From Rhodococcus sp. WMMA185 (GTDB lineage: Bacteria; Actinomycetota; Actinomycetes; Mycobacteriales; Mycobacteriaceae): a DNA stretch of 64,000 nt. Below the pieces are notes generated by a model. The model was given only the letters and a program-made list of their open reading frames with translations, did no database searches and was not told where the DNA came from. The DNA is taken from assembly GCF_001767395.1 (NCBI RefSeq), contig NZ_CP017014.1, positions 2,302,501-2,366,500 on the forward strand, in the 5' to 3' direction. Each line of letters opens with the position of its first letter. The first letter of the stretch is position 1. The translations under genes were made by a program, and so were the position numbers. Positions 9,506 to 17,912 of the stretch are shown here, piece by piece.

Positions 9506-10507
9506 GTGAACCAGGACAAGCGTTCTCGTGGCTACCGCAGGGCCAGAGGGAAGTTCCGAGGTCTGATTCTCGGGCTGGCCACCATCGTCGCCATGTGGAC
9601 CGGGCTCGCCGGTGCGGCGACCGCCGCGACCTTGGACGAGACCATCCGCCTCAACCACCAACCTCATGGATTGGTGATGATCCCGGAGGGTGCCGGATTT
9701 TACGTCACCAATCCCGATTCGAATACGGTGTCGAAGATCGACACCTCCACCAACACCGTGGTCGAGACCATCCACGTCGGGAACAGTCCCTATCAGGCGG
9801 CGATCACCCCGGAAGGGCACGTCCTCTTCGTCTCCAACGAAGAGGACGATTCGGTGTCCGTGATCGACACCTTCAAAGGCACCGTGGTCGGCACCATTGA
9901 AGACCTCTCATCGAGACCGGAATATATGGCTGTCTCCCCCGACGGATCCCTCCTCTACGTAGCCAGTAGGGATACGGTGTCGGTGATCGACACCTCCACC
10001 AACACCGTGGTCAGGACCATCTCCGACGTGGGGAACAACCTCCAGGGGGTTGCGGTCTCCCCCGACGGATCCCTCCTCTACGTGGCCGACATGAACCAGA
10101 GTGCGGTGTTTGCGATCGACACCGCCACCAACACGGTGGTCAACACCTGGAACGTCGGGAGTGGCCCGATGGGGGTGGCGGTCAACCAAGACGGAACGCG
10201 CGTCACCAGCGCCAACTACTTGAGCCATACGGCGTCGGTGATCGACACGTCCACCGATGCGATCGAAACCATCGATGTCGGAGACTTCCCCCGGCAGATG
10301 GCGTTCGACCGCGACGGCACCCACGTCTACGTCACCAACCAGAGCACCAATACATTGTCGACGATCGACACCGCCAGCAACACAGTGGTCTCGACAGTGG
10401 ACGTCGAAGGTTACCCAGTTGTGGTGGCGATCAGCGTAGACGGCGCCAAAGCCTACGTCACCAACTACAGTGGCTCGTCGGTATCGGTCATCGATCTACG
10501 CGCGTAA
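9506..10507 (+). CDS. Secreted YVTN beta-propeller repeat protein
   Basis: A 333-residue exported protein. A basic n-region plus hydrophobic core (about 18-38, LILGLATIVAMWTGLAGAAT) forms a signal peptide with an Ala-rich cleavage region. The rest is seven tandem repeats of about 41 residues with the pattern YVTN...SNTVSxIDTxTNTVVxTI, a single seven-bladed propeller. No lipobox or enzyme motif is seen. GTG 9506 follows GAAGGG at good spacing; earlier in-frame TTG codons (9458, 9500) lack it. Function unknown; such propellers are often binding modules at the surface. The gene stands alone and ends at a strong terminator. Confidence 0.85.
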   Translation: MNQDKRSRGYRRARGKFRGLILGLATIVAMWTGLAGAATAATLDETIRLNHQPHGLVMIPEGAGFYVTNPDSNTVSKIDTSTNTVVETIHVGNSPYQAAITPEGHVLFVSNEEDDSVSVIDTFKGTVVGTIEDLSSRPEYMAVSPDGSLLYVASRDTVSVIDTSTNTVVRTISDVGNNLQGVAVSPDGSLLYVADMNQSAVFAIDTATNTVVNTWNVGSGPMGVAVNQDGTRVTSANYLSHTASVIDTSTDAIETIDVGDFPRQMAFDRDGTHVYVTNQSTNTLSTIDTASNTVVSTVDVEGYPVVVAISVDGAKAYVTNYSGSSVSVIDLRA

Positions 10508-10529
10508 GACACCTCCGCATGTGAGAACG

Positions 10530-10584
10530 TCCGGGAGATCCGGTGTCGTACATGGCGCCGACTCGGTATCTCCCGGATGGTTTT
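10530..10584 (+). terminator. Terminator of the YVTN propeller gene
   Basis: A 10-bp perfect inverted repeat (10530-10539 with 10568-10577) encloses a partly paired loop and is followed by TGGTTTT. It begins 23 bp after the stop. Confidence 0.75.
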
Positions 10585-10640
10585 CCATCGCGACATACTG
10601 ATCGCCGAGCAGCAACTGATGCCTGAGAGTCATTCGAAGT

Positions 10641-11042
10641 TCACGGCACCAGACCCTGCCGGGACGTATCGGCACCGCTGAGCACCAGGAGCAGCATCGT
10701 CGTCAACGCTTCGTCGCTCAGTCCGCCGACTGGAAACGTGTAGCGCAGAATGACATCGGCGAGCCGGCCGTGTCCGAATACCGCGATCGAACCGAACTGC
10801 AGCGCACTGTTGCGCTCCGCGGCCTTCTTGTGCAGCGACGGGCTCACCGGACGATCCCAGGCGAGCACGCACGTCATCGACAGCACGTCGAGCCCATCGC
10901 TCAGTGTCATCGCGCTGATCGAGCACAATGCGCCGGCATACTCGAAGCTCAGTGAGTCCCCGTCGCCCCGATCGACGGTCGTGAAATGCCCGAGGGCGTT
11001 CGCCGCGCGGTCGAGCAATGCGGGCGCTCCGTCGACGGTCAT
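10641..11042 (-). CDS. YbjN/type III secretion chaperone-like fold protein
   Basis: A 133-residue protein without signal peptide. The alternating pattern (SFEYAGALCSISAMTLSDGLDVLSMTCVLAWD) and the helical end resemble the YbjN or secretion-chaperone-like fold that is common in Actinobacteria. Mycobacteria carry a protein of similar size immediately next to uppS (recalled as Rv2360c). ATG 11042 has GGGAG about 9 nt upstream; longer readings of this frame run antiparallel into uppS and are not real. It follows uppS by 22 bp and is probably co-transcribed. No function can be assigned. Confidence 0.75.
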   Translation of the reverse strand: MTVDGAPALLDRAANALGHFTTVDRGDGDSLSFEYAGALCSISAMTLSDGLDVLSMTCVLAWDRPVSPSLHKKAAERNSALQFGSIAVFGHGRLADVILRYTFPVGGLSDEALTTMLLLVLSGADTSRQGLVP

Positions 11043-11064
11043 GTGGCTGCGCTCCCGTGGACCA

Positions 11065-11883
11065 TCACTTGACCCCGCCGAATCTCCGGTCGCGGGAAGC
11101 ATATTCGACGCACGCCGCCCACAGATCGCGCCGGTCGAAGTCGGGAAAGAGCTTCTCCTGATACACCATCTCGGCGTAGGCCGACTGCCAGAGCATGAAG
11201 TTGGACGTGCGCTGCTCACCGGATGGGCGAAGAAACAGATCGACGTCCGGCATGTCTGGCTCGTCGAGATGCCTCGCGATGGTCGCCTCGGTGATCTTCT
11301 CCGGGTCGAGCTGCCCTGCCGCCACTCGGCGGGCGATCTCCTTGGTGGCGTCCGCGATCTCCGCGCGGCCACCGTAGTTGACGCACATGGTCAGGTTCAT
11401 CACCGTATTGTGCTTGGTCAACTCCTCGGCAATCTCGAGTTCCTTGATCACGCTGCGCCACAACCTCGGACGGCGCCCGGCCCAGCGCACACGCACGCCC
11501 ATCTCGTTCATCTCGTCGCGTCGACGGCGAATCACGTCCCGGTTGAATCCCATCAGGAATCGCACCTCGTCCGGGCTCCGCTTCCAGTTCTCGGTGGAGA
11601 ACGCATACGCCGACAACCACTCGACACCCATCTCGATGCAGCCGCAGACGACATCCATCAACACGGCCTCGCCGCGCTCGTGGCCTGCGGTGCGCGGCAA
11701 CCCTCGCTCCTGCGCCCAACGACCGTTGCCGTCCATCACGAGCGCAATGTGCCGGGGCACGAGTTCGGTCTGCAGGCCGGGGGGTTTGGCCCCCGACGGG
11801 TGCGGGTCGGGTGGCCGGACCTGATGCTCGCCCGCGGAGCTATGCGGAGCTTGCGGTTCGCGTCGTCGAATCACGGTCCCCAT
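11065..11883 (-). CDS. uppS: cis-prenyltransferase (long-chain polyprenyl diphosphate synthase)
   Basis: Condenses isopentenyl diphosphate onto an allylic primer to give the cis-polyprenyl carrier for cell-wall synthesis; in mycobacteria the equivalent enzyme makes decaprenyl diphosphate. Family signatures are all present: [13 protein letters not shown] with the catalytic Asp, the [13 protein letters not shown] block, the NYGGRAEI segment and [14 protein letters not shown] near the C-terminus. A proline-rich N-terminal extension of about 40 residues is typical of the actinobacterial enzymes. The upstream recO gene is now separated from it by an IS remnant. Confidence 0.96.
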   Translation of the reverse strand: MGTVIRRREPQAPHSSAGEHQVRPPDPHPSGAKPPGLQTELVPRHIALVMDGNGRWAQERGLPRTAGHERGEAVLMDVVCGCIEMGVEWLSAYAFSTENWKRSPDEVRFLMGFNRDVIRRRRDEMNEMGVRVRWAGRRPRLWRSVIKELEIAEELTKHNTVMNLTMCVNYGGRAEIADATKEIARRVAAGQLDPEKITEATIARHLDEPDMPDVDLFLRPSGEQRTSNFMLWQSAYAEMVYQEKLFPDFDRRDLWAACVEYASRDRRFGGVK

Positions 11884-11944
11884 CCTGCCTGACCGAACAT
11901 CTATCGGCGCCAGCCCGGTCCTTCAGGGCCTTCGATAGCTGATC

Positions 11945-12276
11945 CCTTAATCGGGTGGTTGCGGTGAGTGCAAAACCGGTACTGCTGGCGCAGCCTGCGG
12001 GACCAGACCCCCTTTGAGGGAGTTCACCAGTTTCGACAGCTACACAGTCGGCGGGTACTCGACAAGCAGATGCCCGTGGTCGTCCTCGCCGTTGAACTCG
12101 GTCAAGGATGCGCCGAAGTCGGTGCACACCTCCGGCAGGATCGGTTCCATTGCGGTCAGGTGCTCGCCGGTGAAGACTGCGCGCCGATGTTTGGTCACGA
12201 AGACCACCTACGCATGCAATCCGAAAACGCATGTCGTGTGTCGCCTCTGGTCGTCGGGTGTTGTCGTAGGTGGATG
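11945..12276 (-). pseudogene. Degenerate IS200-type Y1 transposase (tnpA)
   Basis: Translation of the minus strand gives a recognisable TnpA: VVFVTKHRRAVFTGEHL, then DFGASLTEFNGEDDHGHLL, then SKLVNSLKG and SRRLRQQYRF. It is dead: one in-frame TAG precedes VVFVTK, a second TAG follows EYPPTV, a one-base insertion shifts the frame after LKG, and the C-terminal third with the catalytic tyrosine is missing. The HUH metal motif reads HGH instead of H-hydrophobic-H. Confidence 0.8.
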
Positions 12277-12289
12277 TTCTACTCGGTTC

Positions 12290-13350
12290 GTGCAGCTTCG
12301 ATATCGGTACCGCGTCTATCCGACGCCCGGTCAACGACACCGGTTGGCCCGGGCGTTCGGGTGTGCGCGGGTGGTCACCGAGGCGAAACGCACCCCGCAG
12401 CGGGTGTGGCTTGCCGACGTGGCATCGGTGGTGTTGGTGCAGGCCTTCAGGATGCGCGTCGCGCCTACCGGAACTGGTTCGACTCGATGTCCGGCGCACG
12501 CAAGGGCCGCAGGATTGGTGCTCCACGGTTCCGGTCCCGCAAGGACAACCGGCAGTCGATCCGGCTCACCCGCAACGGGTTCTCGATCCGCCCGAATGGG
12601 AAGCTGTATGTGGCGAAGGTCGGCGAGGTGAAGGTGGCCTGGTCGCGGGGCCTGCCATCGCAGCCATCCTCGGTCACGATCATCGAGGATGCGGCCGGAC
12701 GCTATTTCGCGTCCTTCGTCGTCGAAGTCGACGACCAGCCACTACCGGAGGCCTATGCCGAGGTGGGTATCGACCTGGGACTAGCGACGTTCGCGGTCCT
12801 GTCGAACGGCACGGTCATCGCATCCCCGAAGTTCTTCCGGCAAGCCGAACGCCGGTTGAAGAAGGCGCAGCAAGCCCTGTCCAGAAAACAGAAGGGCTCG
12901 AAGAACAGAGCCAAAGCCCGGGTCAGGGTCGCTCGCGCCCATACTCGGGTCCGCGACGCCAGACTCGACTTCGCGCACAAACACTCCACGGCGATCATCC
13001 GCGAGAACCAAGCGGTGTACGTCGAGGAACTATGTGTGCGGGGGCTGGCGCGGACCCGGCTGGCGAAGTCGGTGCACGATGCCGGGTGGTCGATGTTCAC
13101 CCGAATGTTGGAGGAGAAAGCCACCCGATGCGGGCGCACCCTGGTGAAGGTGGACCGGTTCTTCCCGTCGTCGCAGACCTGCTCGGTATGTGGGCGGGTG
13201 GACGGGCCGAAACCGCTGTCCGTCCGGTCCTGGAGGTGCCCGTGCGGCGCAGTCCACGACCGGGATCTGAACGCTGCGCGCAACATCCTCGCCGCCGGAC
13301 GGGCGGAGAGGCGAAACGCCTGCCAAGAGACGGTAAGTCTTCCCACCTAG
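12290..13350 (+). pseudogene. Degenerate TnpB (RNA-guided nuclease of IS605 elements)
   Basis: The N-terminus (QLRYRYRVYPTPGQRHRLA, from GTG 12290) is in one frame and the rest in another. The frame changes by a missing base near 12448 inside the conserved LxDARRAYRNWF segment. About 30 codons also appear deleted between GCARVV and TEAKRTPQR. The remaining body is well kept: RuvC motif GIDLGLATF, the glutamate in VYVEEL, the zinc ribbon CSVCG...CPCG and the final HDRDLNAARNIL. So the catalytic residues survive but a full protein cannot be made without frameshifting. An RNA-guide region would be expected to overlap the 3' end. Confidence 0.8.
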
Positions 13351-13413
13351 AGGGGAGCGCGACTCGATGAAACAGGAACCCACCGAAGCGGCGCAACGCG
13401 ACGCAGCAGGAAT

Positions 13414-13433
13414 CCCGGCCGTTCACGGCCGGG
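13414..13433 (+). repeat. Right-end hairpin of the IS605-type element
   Basis: Perfect 8-bp stem CCCGGCCG / CGGCCGGG with TTCA loop, followed by AGGACGTCAA. This is the usual subterminal structure at the tnpB end of IS200/IS605 elements and also where the guide RNA 3' region lies. On the other strand the loop encodes the stop codon of recO (13423-13425). Confidence 0.8.
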
Positions 13434-14205
13434 AGGACGTCAACGAATCATCCGCACCTACCGCCGCATGCGGTCGTGCACGTTCGATCAGCGGAAGGGT
13501 GCGCAACTGTCGTTCCAGGTGCCATTGCAGATGCGCCGCGACGAGACCGCTGGCCTGACGTCGCAGAGACTCGGGCGCACTCTCGGTGGCCGCCCAGTCA
13601 CCACGGAACAGGGCATGCATCAGGTCGAGCACACCCGGCGACGGGGTGGCGGCACCCGGCGGCCGGCAATGAGTACACACCGCTCCCCCGGCGGCAACGT
13701 GGAACGCCCGGTGCGGGCCGGGTGCGCTGCAGCGCGCGCACTCCTCCAATGCTGGGGCCCATCCGGCAAAACCCATGGCCCGCAGCAAGAAGGCGTCGAG
13801 GATCAACTCACACGGACGGTAATGCTCCGCAACGGCACGCAGCGCCCCGACCGTGAGCCGGTGCAGCTGCAGTGCCGGCGCCCGTTCCTCACCGGCAAGC
13901 CGCTCGGCGGTCTCGAGGATCGCGCACGCCGTGGTGTAGCGGGAGTAATCGTCGACAATGTCGGTCGCGAACGCGTCGACCGTCTCGACCTGCGTGACGA
14001 CGTCGAGATTGCGGCCCGGATACAGCTGCACGTCGACGTGCGCGAACGGCTCGAGCCGGGCCCCGAACTTGGAGCGGGTGCGACGTACCCCCTTGGCCAC
14101 TGCCCGCACCAGACCTTGCTGACGAGTGAGGAGCGTGACTATACGGTCGGCCTCACCCAGCTTGTGCTGGCGCAGCACAACCGCGTTGTCTCGATACAAC
14201 CTCAC
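13423..14205 (-). CDS. recO: DNA repair protein RecO (C-terminus rewritten by IS)
   Basis: Recombination mediator that helps RecA load onto SSB-coated DNA. An N-terminal OB fold (YRDNAVVLRQHKLGEADRIV) is followed by a helical domain and a four-cysteine zinc site (CARC ... CTHC near residues 155-180). The natural protein probably ends near GADDS; the final residues LTSSRP and the stop codon are encoded by the right end of the IS605-type remnant. All core domains are upstream of the join, so the protein is likely functional. It lies upstream of uppS on the same strand. Confidence 0.93.
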   Translation of the reverse strand: MRLYRDNAVVLRQHKLGEADRIVTLLTRQQGLVRAVAKGVRRTRSKFGARLEPFAHVDVQLYPGRNLDVVTQVETVDAFATDIVDDYSRYTTACAILETAERLAGEERAPALQLHRLTVGALRAVAEHYRPCELILDAFLLRAMGFAGWAPALEECARCSAPGPHRAFHVAAGGAVCTHCRPPGAATPSPGVLDLMHALFRGDWAATESAPESLRRQASGLVAAHLQWHLERQLRTLPLIERARPHAAVGADDSLTSSRP

Positions 14206-14274
14206 CCGTTCAGTCTTTCACGTCGGGGTGACGGGATGGCGCAAGCGCCCGCGAGAAGCGTTCTACGTTTCCGC

Positions 14275-14886
14275 CTACTCGACGAGTCGTGCCACTGACG
14301 CCGGTACCGGTGTGCCGGTCGTCACCCACGGTGCCGGTACGGGCGCGCCGGCGACCGATCGCAGGGGAACCACTCCGGCCCACGCGCTGCTGGATTCGGC
14401 GGGTTCACTCGGTGGCGCGTCGCGCACCTTGACCGTCCACTGCCCCGAAGAGATAGGAAGGGCCAGAGCCAGCGTCGCGGCGAGTTCCTTACGCCTGAAT
14501 TCTCGGACCTCCCTGCTGCGACCGGGGATCAACGCATCCGAGAACAAGCTCAGCGCGCCGGCCGAGTCGTCTTCGTCCAGCGTGACGAGGTTGCCTCGCA
14601 CGACGGCGGAACGGTAGTTGGCGGACGAATCGAACAGGGTTTCCGCGACGACGATTCCATCGAGCATCGCGACGCACAGCACCGCCGGCGCACCTGCGGC
14701 CACGTGCCGGAGCGCACCGGCCCCGGTGGACCCGTGCAGCAGAATCCTGTCGCCGTCGCGGGCGTAGAGCATCGGCACAGCCCACGGCATACCGTCGACG
14801 ACGGTGGCGAGTGTTCCCATCGGTGCGGCATCGAGGACGGCGTCGAGCTCCGCTCGTTCGGTTCGGGCACGGTCCGGATATCTCAT
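14275..14886 (-). CDS. Pyridoxamine 5'-phosphate oxidase-like flavin-binding protein
   Basis: A protein of about 203 residues with the split-barrel FMN-binding fold of the PNPOx-like/NimA group: ELDAVLDAAPMGTLATV, MPWAVPMLYARDGDRILLHG and VVRGNLVTL. These proteins use FMN or F420 as cofactor; the substrate is not visible. It is divergent from a MocR-type PLP regulator around a perfect inverted repeat, which suggests regulation by that protein. ATG 14886 was chosen; an in-frame GTG at 14898 is also possible. Confidence 0.8.
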   Translation of the reverse strand: MRYPDRARTERAELDAVLDAAPMGTLATVVDGMPWAVPMLYARDGDRILLHGSTGAGALRHVAAGAPAVLCVAMLDGIVVAETLFDSSANYRSAVVRGNLVTLDEDDSAGALSLFSDALIPGRSREVREFRRKELAATLALALPISSGQWTVKVRDAPPSEPAESSSAWAGVVPLRSVAGAPVPAPWVTTGTPVPASVARLVE

Positions 14887-14913
14887 GATCTTGTCCACGA
14901 GACCACTCTCGCC

Positions 14914-14945
14914 TAATTGTGGATCTGACACTAGATCCACAATTA
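14914..14945. promoter_or_regulatory. Perfect 13-6-13 inverted repeat, probable MocR operator
   Basis: TAATTGTGGATCT (14914-14926), a 6-nt spacer, then its exact reverse complement (14933-14945). It sits midway between the divergent PNPOx-like and MocR genes, about 30 bp from each start, where it can control both promoters. Confidence 0.8.
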
Positions 14946-14976
14946 CGCGTTTTTACAGACCAGTATTGTCGCGTTC

Positions 14977-16422
14977 ATGCCCCGGATCACCCCTGAACTA
15001 CACCTGGCATTACTGCTACCCGATACCGACGCACCGCTTCGGCACCGCATCGCCGAGTCAATCGTCGACGAAATCCGCGGAGGGCGTCTCCGGTCCGGCG
15101 ATCGCCTTCCCTCCACCCGGGTGCTGGCCGAACACTTGAACGTCGCCCGAGCGTCCGTGGTCGACGCCTACGACGAGCTGTGCTCGTCCGGATACGCCGA
15201 CGCCCGCGCCGGCTCTGGTACCCGGATCGCACCGGGTGCCGACGCTGCGGCGCACGCCCACGTCGCATCTCACGCGATCACCGGGGCGCCGGAGCGAGTG
15301 TCACCCATCGCTGACGAGAAGCCGGACGCGTTGTGGAATCTCAGCCCGGGCCACCCCGATCCAGGCTTGATCTCGACCGCCGACTGGCGCAGGGCGTGGC
15401 GGCTCGCCGCCAACGCCGCCCCATCCTCCGATCTGCCGGGCCCCGACGCTCACCCCGAGTTGCGACGTTCCCTCGCGGAGCATCTGCGTCGCACGAGAGG
15501 GGTAACGGCGCATCCCGACGACCTGATCATCGCCCCCGGAGTCAACTCGGTGCTCCGCGCCCTCGTCGCCGCAGCGGGGCTAGCTGGGCAGGACGTGGCG
15601 TTCGAAGAACCTGGCTACAGTCGGGCGCGCACCGTCCTCGAGAGCTCGGGCTCTCGGCCGCGAGGGGTCGCCGTGGACGGCGACGGCCTCGATGCAGGAC
15701 GCCTGCACGCAACCGACGCCGCTGTCTACTGCACACCGGCCCATCAGTATCCGATGGGCGCACGGATGGCGGTGAGTCGCAGAGCCCAACTCGTCACCCG
15801 CGCAATCGCTTCCGGAACACTGCTCATCGAGGACGACTACGACGGTGAGTTCCGCTACGACGTGTCGTCGTTGCCGGCACTGCGCAGCATCGACCGCGGG
15901 TCCGAGTGCGTGGCCTACGTCGGAACCGCGTCGAAGATTCTCACCCCTTCGATCAGAGTGGCGTGGGTGATCGCGCCTCCGGCGCTCCACCCCCACCTCG
16001 TCCAGACCCTGCGCGCGACAGGTGAAGCCTGCTGCTCGATCACCACCCTCGCGCTGTCGCGTTTCATCGACTCCGGCGCGCTCTCACGGCATATCGCGCG
16101 CGCCTCCCGCACCTATTCGGCACGTAGGGCCGCATTAGTCACCGCACTGCGGCATCACCTGCCCACGATCGGCACGGACGGAGTCGGGCTCTCAGGTATC
16201 GAGGCTGGTCTTCACGCCGTCCTGACTCTGCCCGATTCGGTCGACGATGCCGCCCTCTCGCTCGAACTGCTGGCACACGGCGTGCGCGTGCCCAGCCTCG
16301 CCAACTACCGCACAACCTCGAACGGGCCGCGCGGTCTGGTCTGCGGATACGCGCGGCTGTCCGAATCCCAGGCTCACGCCGTCGCCGAAGTGATCGGAAA
16401 CACAGTCCGCCGGAATTTCTAG
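14977..16422 (+). CDS. MocR/PdxR-type GntR regulator with aminotransferase domain
   Basis: A 481-residue fusion. Residues about 18-85 form a GntR winged helix (GDRLPSTRVLAEHLNVARAS). Residues about 110-480 are a fold-type I aminotransferase domain, with the PLP lysine at K320 in GTASKILTPS and the EDDYDGEFRY motif before it. Such proteins use PLP as an effector rather than as a catalytic cofactor. The divergent partner is a PNPOx-like flavoprotein and a perfect inverted repeat lies between, so local control of that gene and itself is the simplest reading. Confidence 0.9.
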   Translation: MPRITPELHLALLLPDTDAPLRHRIAESIVDEIRGGRLRSGDRLPSTRVLAEHLNVARASVVDAYDELCSSGYADARAGSGTRIAPGADAAAHAHVASHAITGAPERVSPIADEKPDALWNLSPGHPDPGLISTADWRRAWRLAANAAPSSDLPGPDAHPELRRSLAEHLRRTRGVTAHPDDLIIAPGVNSVLRALVAAAGLAGQDVAFEEPGYSRARTVLESSGSRPRGVAVDGDGLDAGRLHATDAAVYCTPAHQYPMGARMAVSRRAQLVTRAIASGTLLIEDDYDGEFRYDVSSLPALRSIDRGSECVAYVGTASKILTPSIRVAWVIAPPALHPHLVQTLRATGEACCSITTLALSRFIDSGALSRHIARASRTYSARRAALVTALRHHLPTIGTDGVGLSGIEAGLHAVLTLPDSVDDAALSLELLAHGVRVPSLANYRTTSNGPRGLVCGYARLSESQAHAVAEVIGNTVRRNF

Positions 16423-16428
16423 CTGATA

Positions 16429-16448
16429 CTGTTCGTTCGAACGAACAG
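16429..16448. promoter_or_regulatory. Perfect 20-bp palindrome, probable TetR operator
   Basis: CTGTTCGTTCGAACGAACAG is fully self-complementary. It lies 17 bp upstream of the amidase ATG and just before its GGGAGGG ribosome site, ideally placed for repression. The TetR-family regulator encoded two bases after the amidase stop is the natural candidate binder. Confidence 0.75.
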
Positions 16449-16465
16449 AGACGCGGGAGGGCAAG

Positions 16466-17911
16466 ATGAGCACGGAACAACTGGGTAGTGAGCAGCAGCG
16501 CGGCGAAAGCGAGGATTGGGCGCCGGGACTCGCCGAGCAGGTGAAGGCGCTTGCATCCGGCGCCACCACGTCCGTCGAGGCCACCCGCGCCGCCCTCGAT
16601 CGCATCGAGGCGAGCCAGCCGACGCTCAACGCGTTCAAGGTTGTCCGCCGGAGCAAGGCATTGGCCGAGGCCGCCGAGGCAGACCGGCGCCTCGCGGCCG
16701 GTGAACGCCTGCCGCTGCTCGGCGTGCCGATCGCCGTGAAGGACGATGTCGACGTGGCGGGCGAACCGACCGCGTTCGGATGCGCCGGGGACTTCCCGCC
16801 CGCAGCGCGAGACGCCGAGGTCGTGCGTCGGCTGCGCGCCGCCGGTGCCGTGATCGTCGGCAAGACCAACAGTCCTGAGCTGGGACAGTGGCCGTTCACC
16901 AGCGGAGCCGCCTTCGGCTGGACTCGCAACCCTTGGAACGGCGACCACACACCCGGGGGATCGTCCGGTGGCGCAGCAGCGGCCGTCTCCGCCGGTATGG
17001 TGTCCGCTGCGATCGGGTCGGACGGCGCCGGCTCCGTCCGGATTCCCGCCGCGTGGACCAACCTGGTCGGGATCAAACCCCAGCGGGGACGCATTTCCAC
17101 CTGGCCAGCCCCCGAAGCCTTCCACGGCCTGACCGTCAACGGACCGCTTGCCCGGACGGTCGCGGACGCGGCCCTGCTACTCGATATCGCGTCGGGACCA
17201 CACGAGGGCGACCTGCACACACCCGCTCCCCTCACAGTCAGCGATGGGGTGGGCCGCGAAACCGGTTCGCTCCGTATCGCGCTGTCCCTGCGCATTCCGT
17301 TCACCCCGACTCCCACGAGCCTTCACCCGGAGGTCCGCCGGGGCATCTACCGGATCGCCGACACTCTGCGGCAGCTCGGGCACCGCGTGGTGGTTGACGA
17401 CCCGAACTACGGAATCGCTTTCGGGCTGGGCTTCTTGCCGAGGTCGCTGGCGGGCGTCGACGACTGGATGCAGAAACTTCCGGATCCTTCTCTCGTCGAC
17501 CCTCGCACGAAGTCCAACGCCCGCACCGGCCGGAAGCTGCAGGGGCTGCCCCTACGGGCGGCACGAGCGGCCGAGCGTCGGGCGCAGAAGCGCGTGGGCG
17601 CGATCTTCGACAAGTACGACGTGGTCCTCGCCCCGACCACCGCGACTCCCCCGCCTCGCGTCGACGCAATGGACGGCATCGGTGCGTGGGAGACGGACAA
17701 GGTCATCACCGCGGCGTGCCCGTACGCCTGGCCATGGAACGTCCTGGGCTGGCCGAGCGTGAATGTGCCAGCGGGATTCACATCCGACAACCTTCCGGTC
17801 GGCGCGCAGCTGATGGGCCATGAGGGCGCCGAACCGCTGCTGGTGTCGGTTGCCGCACAACTCGAGTCGGTGCTCCGGTGGGATCGGGTCCGCCCCGAGC
17901 AGTGGTGGTGA
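16466..17911 (+). CDS. Amidase (amidase signature family)
   Basis: A 481-residue hydrolase of carboxamides. The Ser-cisSer-Lys triad is readable: K92 in VAVKDDVDV, S166 in PGGSSGGAAAA and nucleophile S190 in GSDGAGSVRIP. Substrate cannot be told from sequence; mycobacteria have an amidase (amiA2) at this same place before era. It is followed by a TetR regulator whose ATG begins one base after the amidase stop, forming an operon probably autoregulated at the upstream palindrome. Confidence 0.92.
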   Translation: MSTEQLGSEQQRGESEDWAPGLAEQVKALASGATTSVEATRAALDRIEASQPTLNAFKVVRRSKALAEAAEADRRLAAGERLPLLGVPIAVKDDVDVAGEPTAFGCAGDFPPAARDAEVVRRLRAAGAVIVGKTNSPELGQWPFTSGAAFGWTRNPWNGDHTPGGSSGGAAAAVSAGMVSAAIGSDGAGSVRIPAAWTNLVGIKPQRGRISTWPAPEAFHGLTVNGPLARTVADAALLLDIASGPHEGDLHTPAPLTVSDGVGRETGSLRIALSLRIPFTPTPTSLHPEVRRGIYRIADTLRQLGHRVVVDDPNYGIAFGLGFLPRSLAGVDDWMQKLPDPSLVDPRTKSNARTGRKLQGLPLRAARAAERRAQKRVGAIFDKYDVVLAPTTATPPPRVDAMDGIGAWETDKVITAACPYAWPWNVLGWPSVNVPAGFTSDNLPVGAQLMGHEGAEPLLVSVAAQLESVLRWDRVRPEQWW

Positions 17912-17912
17912 T

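Larger units (their letters stand above)
11905..13442. mobile_element. Decayed IS200/IS605-family element between uppS and recO
   Basis: The insertion carries divergent remnants of a Y1 transposase (tnpA, minus) and a TnpB nuclease (plus), the standard IS605 arrangement. The right end is well preserved: tnpB stop, then a region ending in a perfect 8-bp hairpin with TTCA loop (13414-13433) and the GGAGGACGTCAA border. At the left a weaker hairpin with the same TTCA loop (11917-11930, 5 bp with one G-T pair) may be the other end. The element separates recO and uppS, which are adjacent in related genomes. Exact borders are approximate. Confidence 0.8.
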
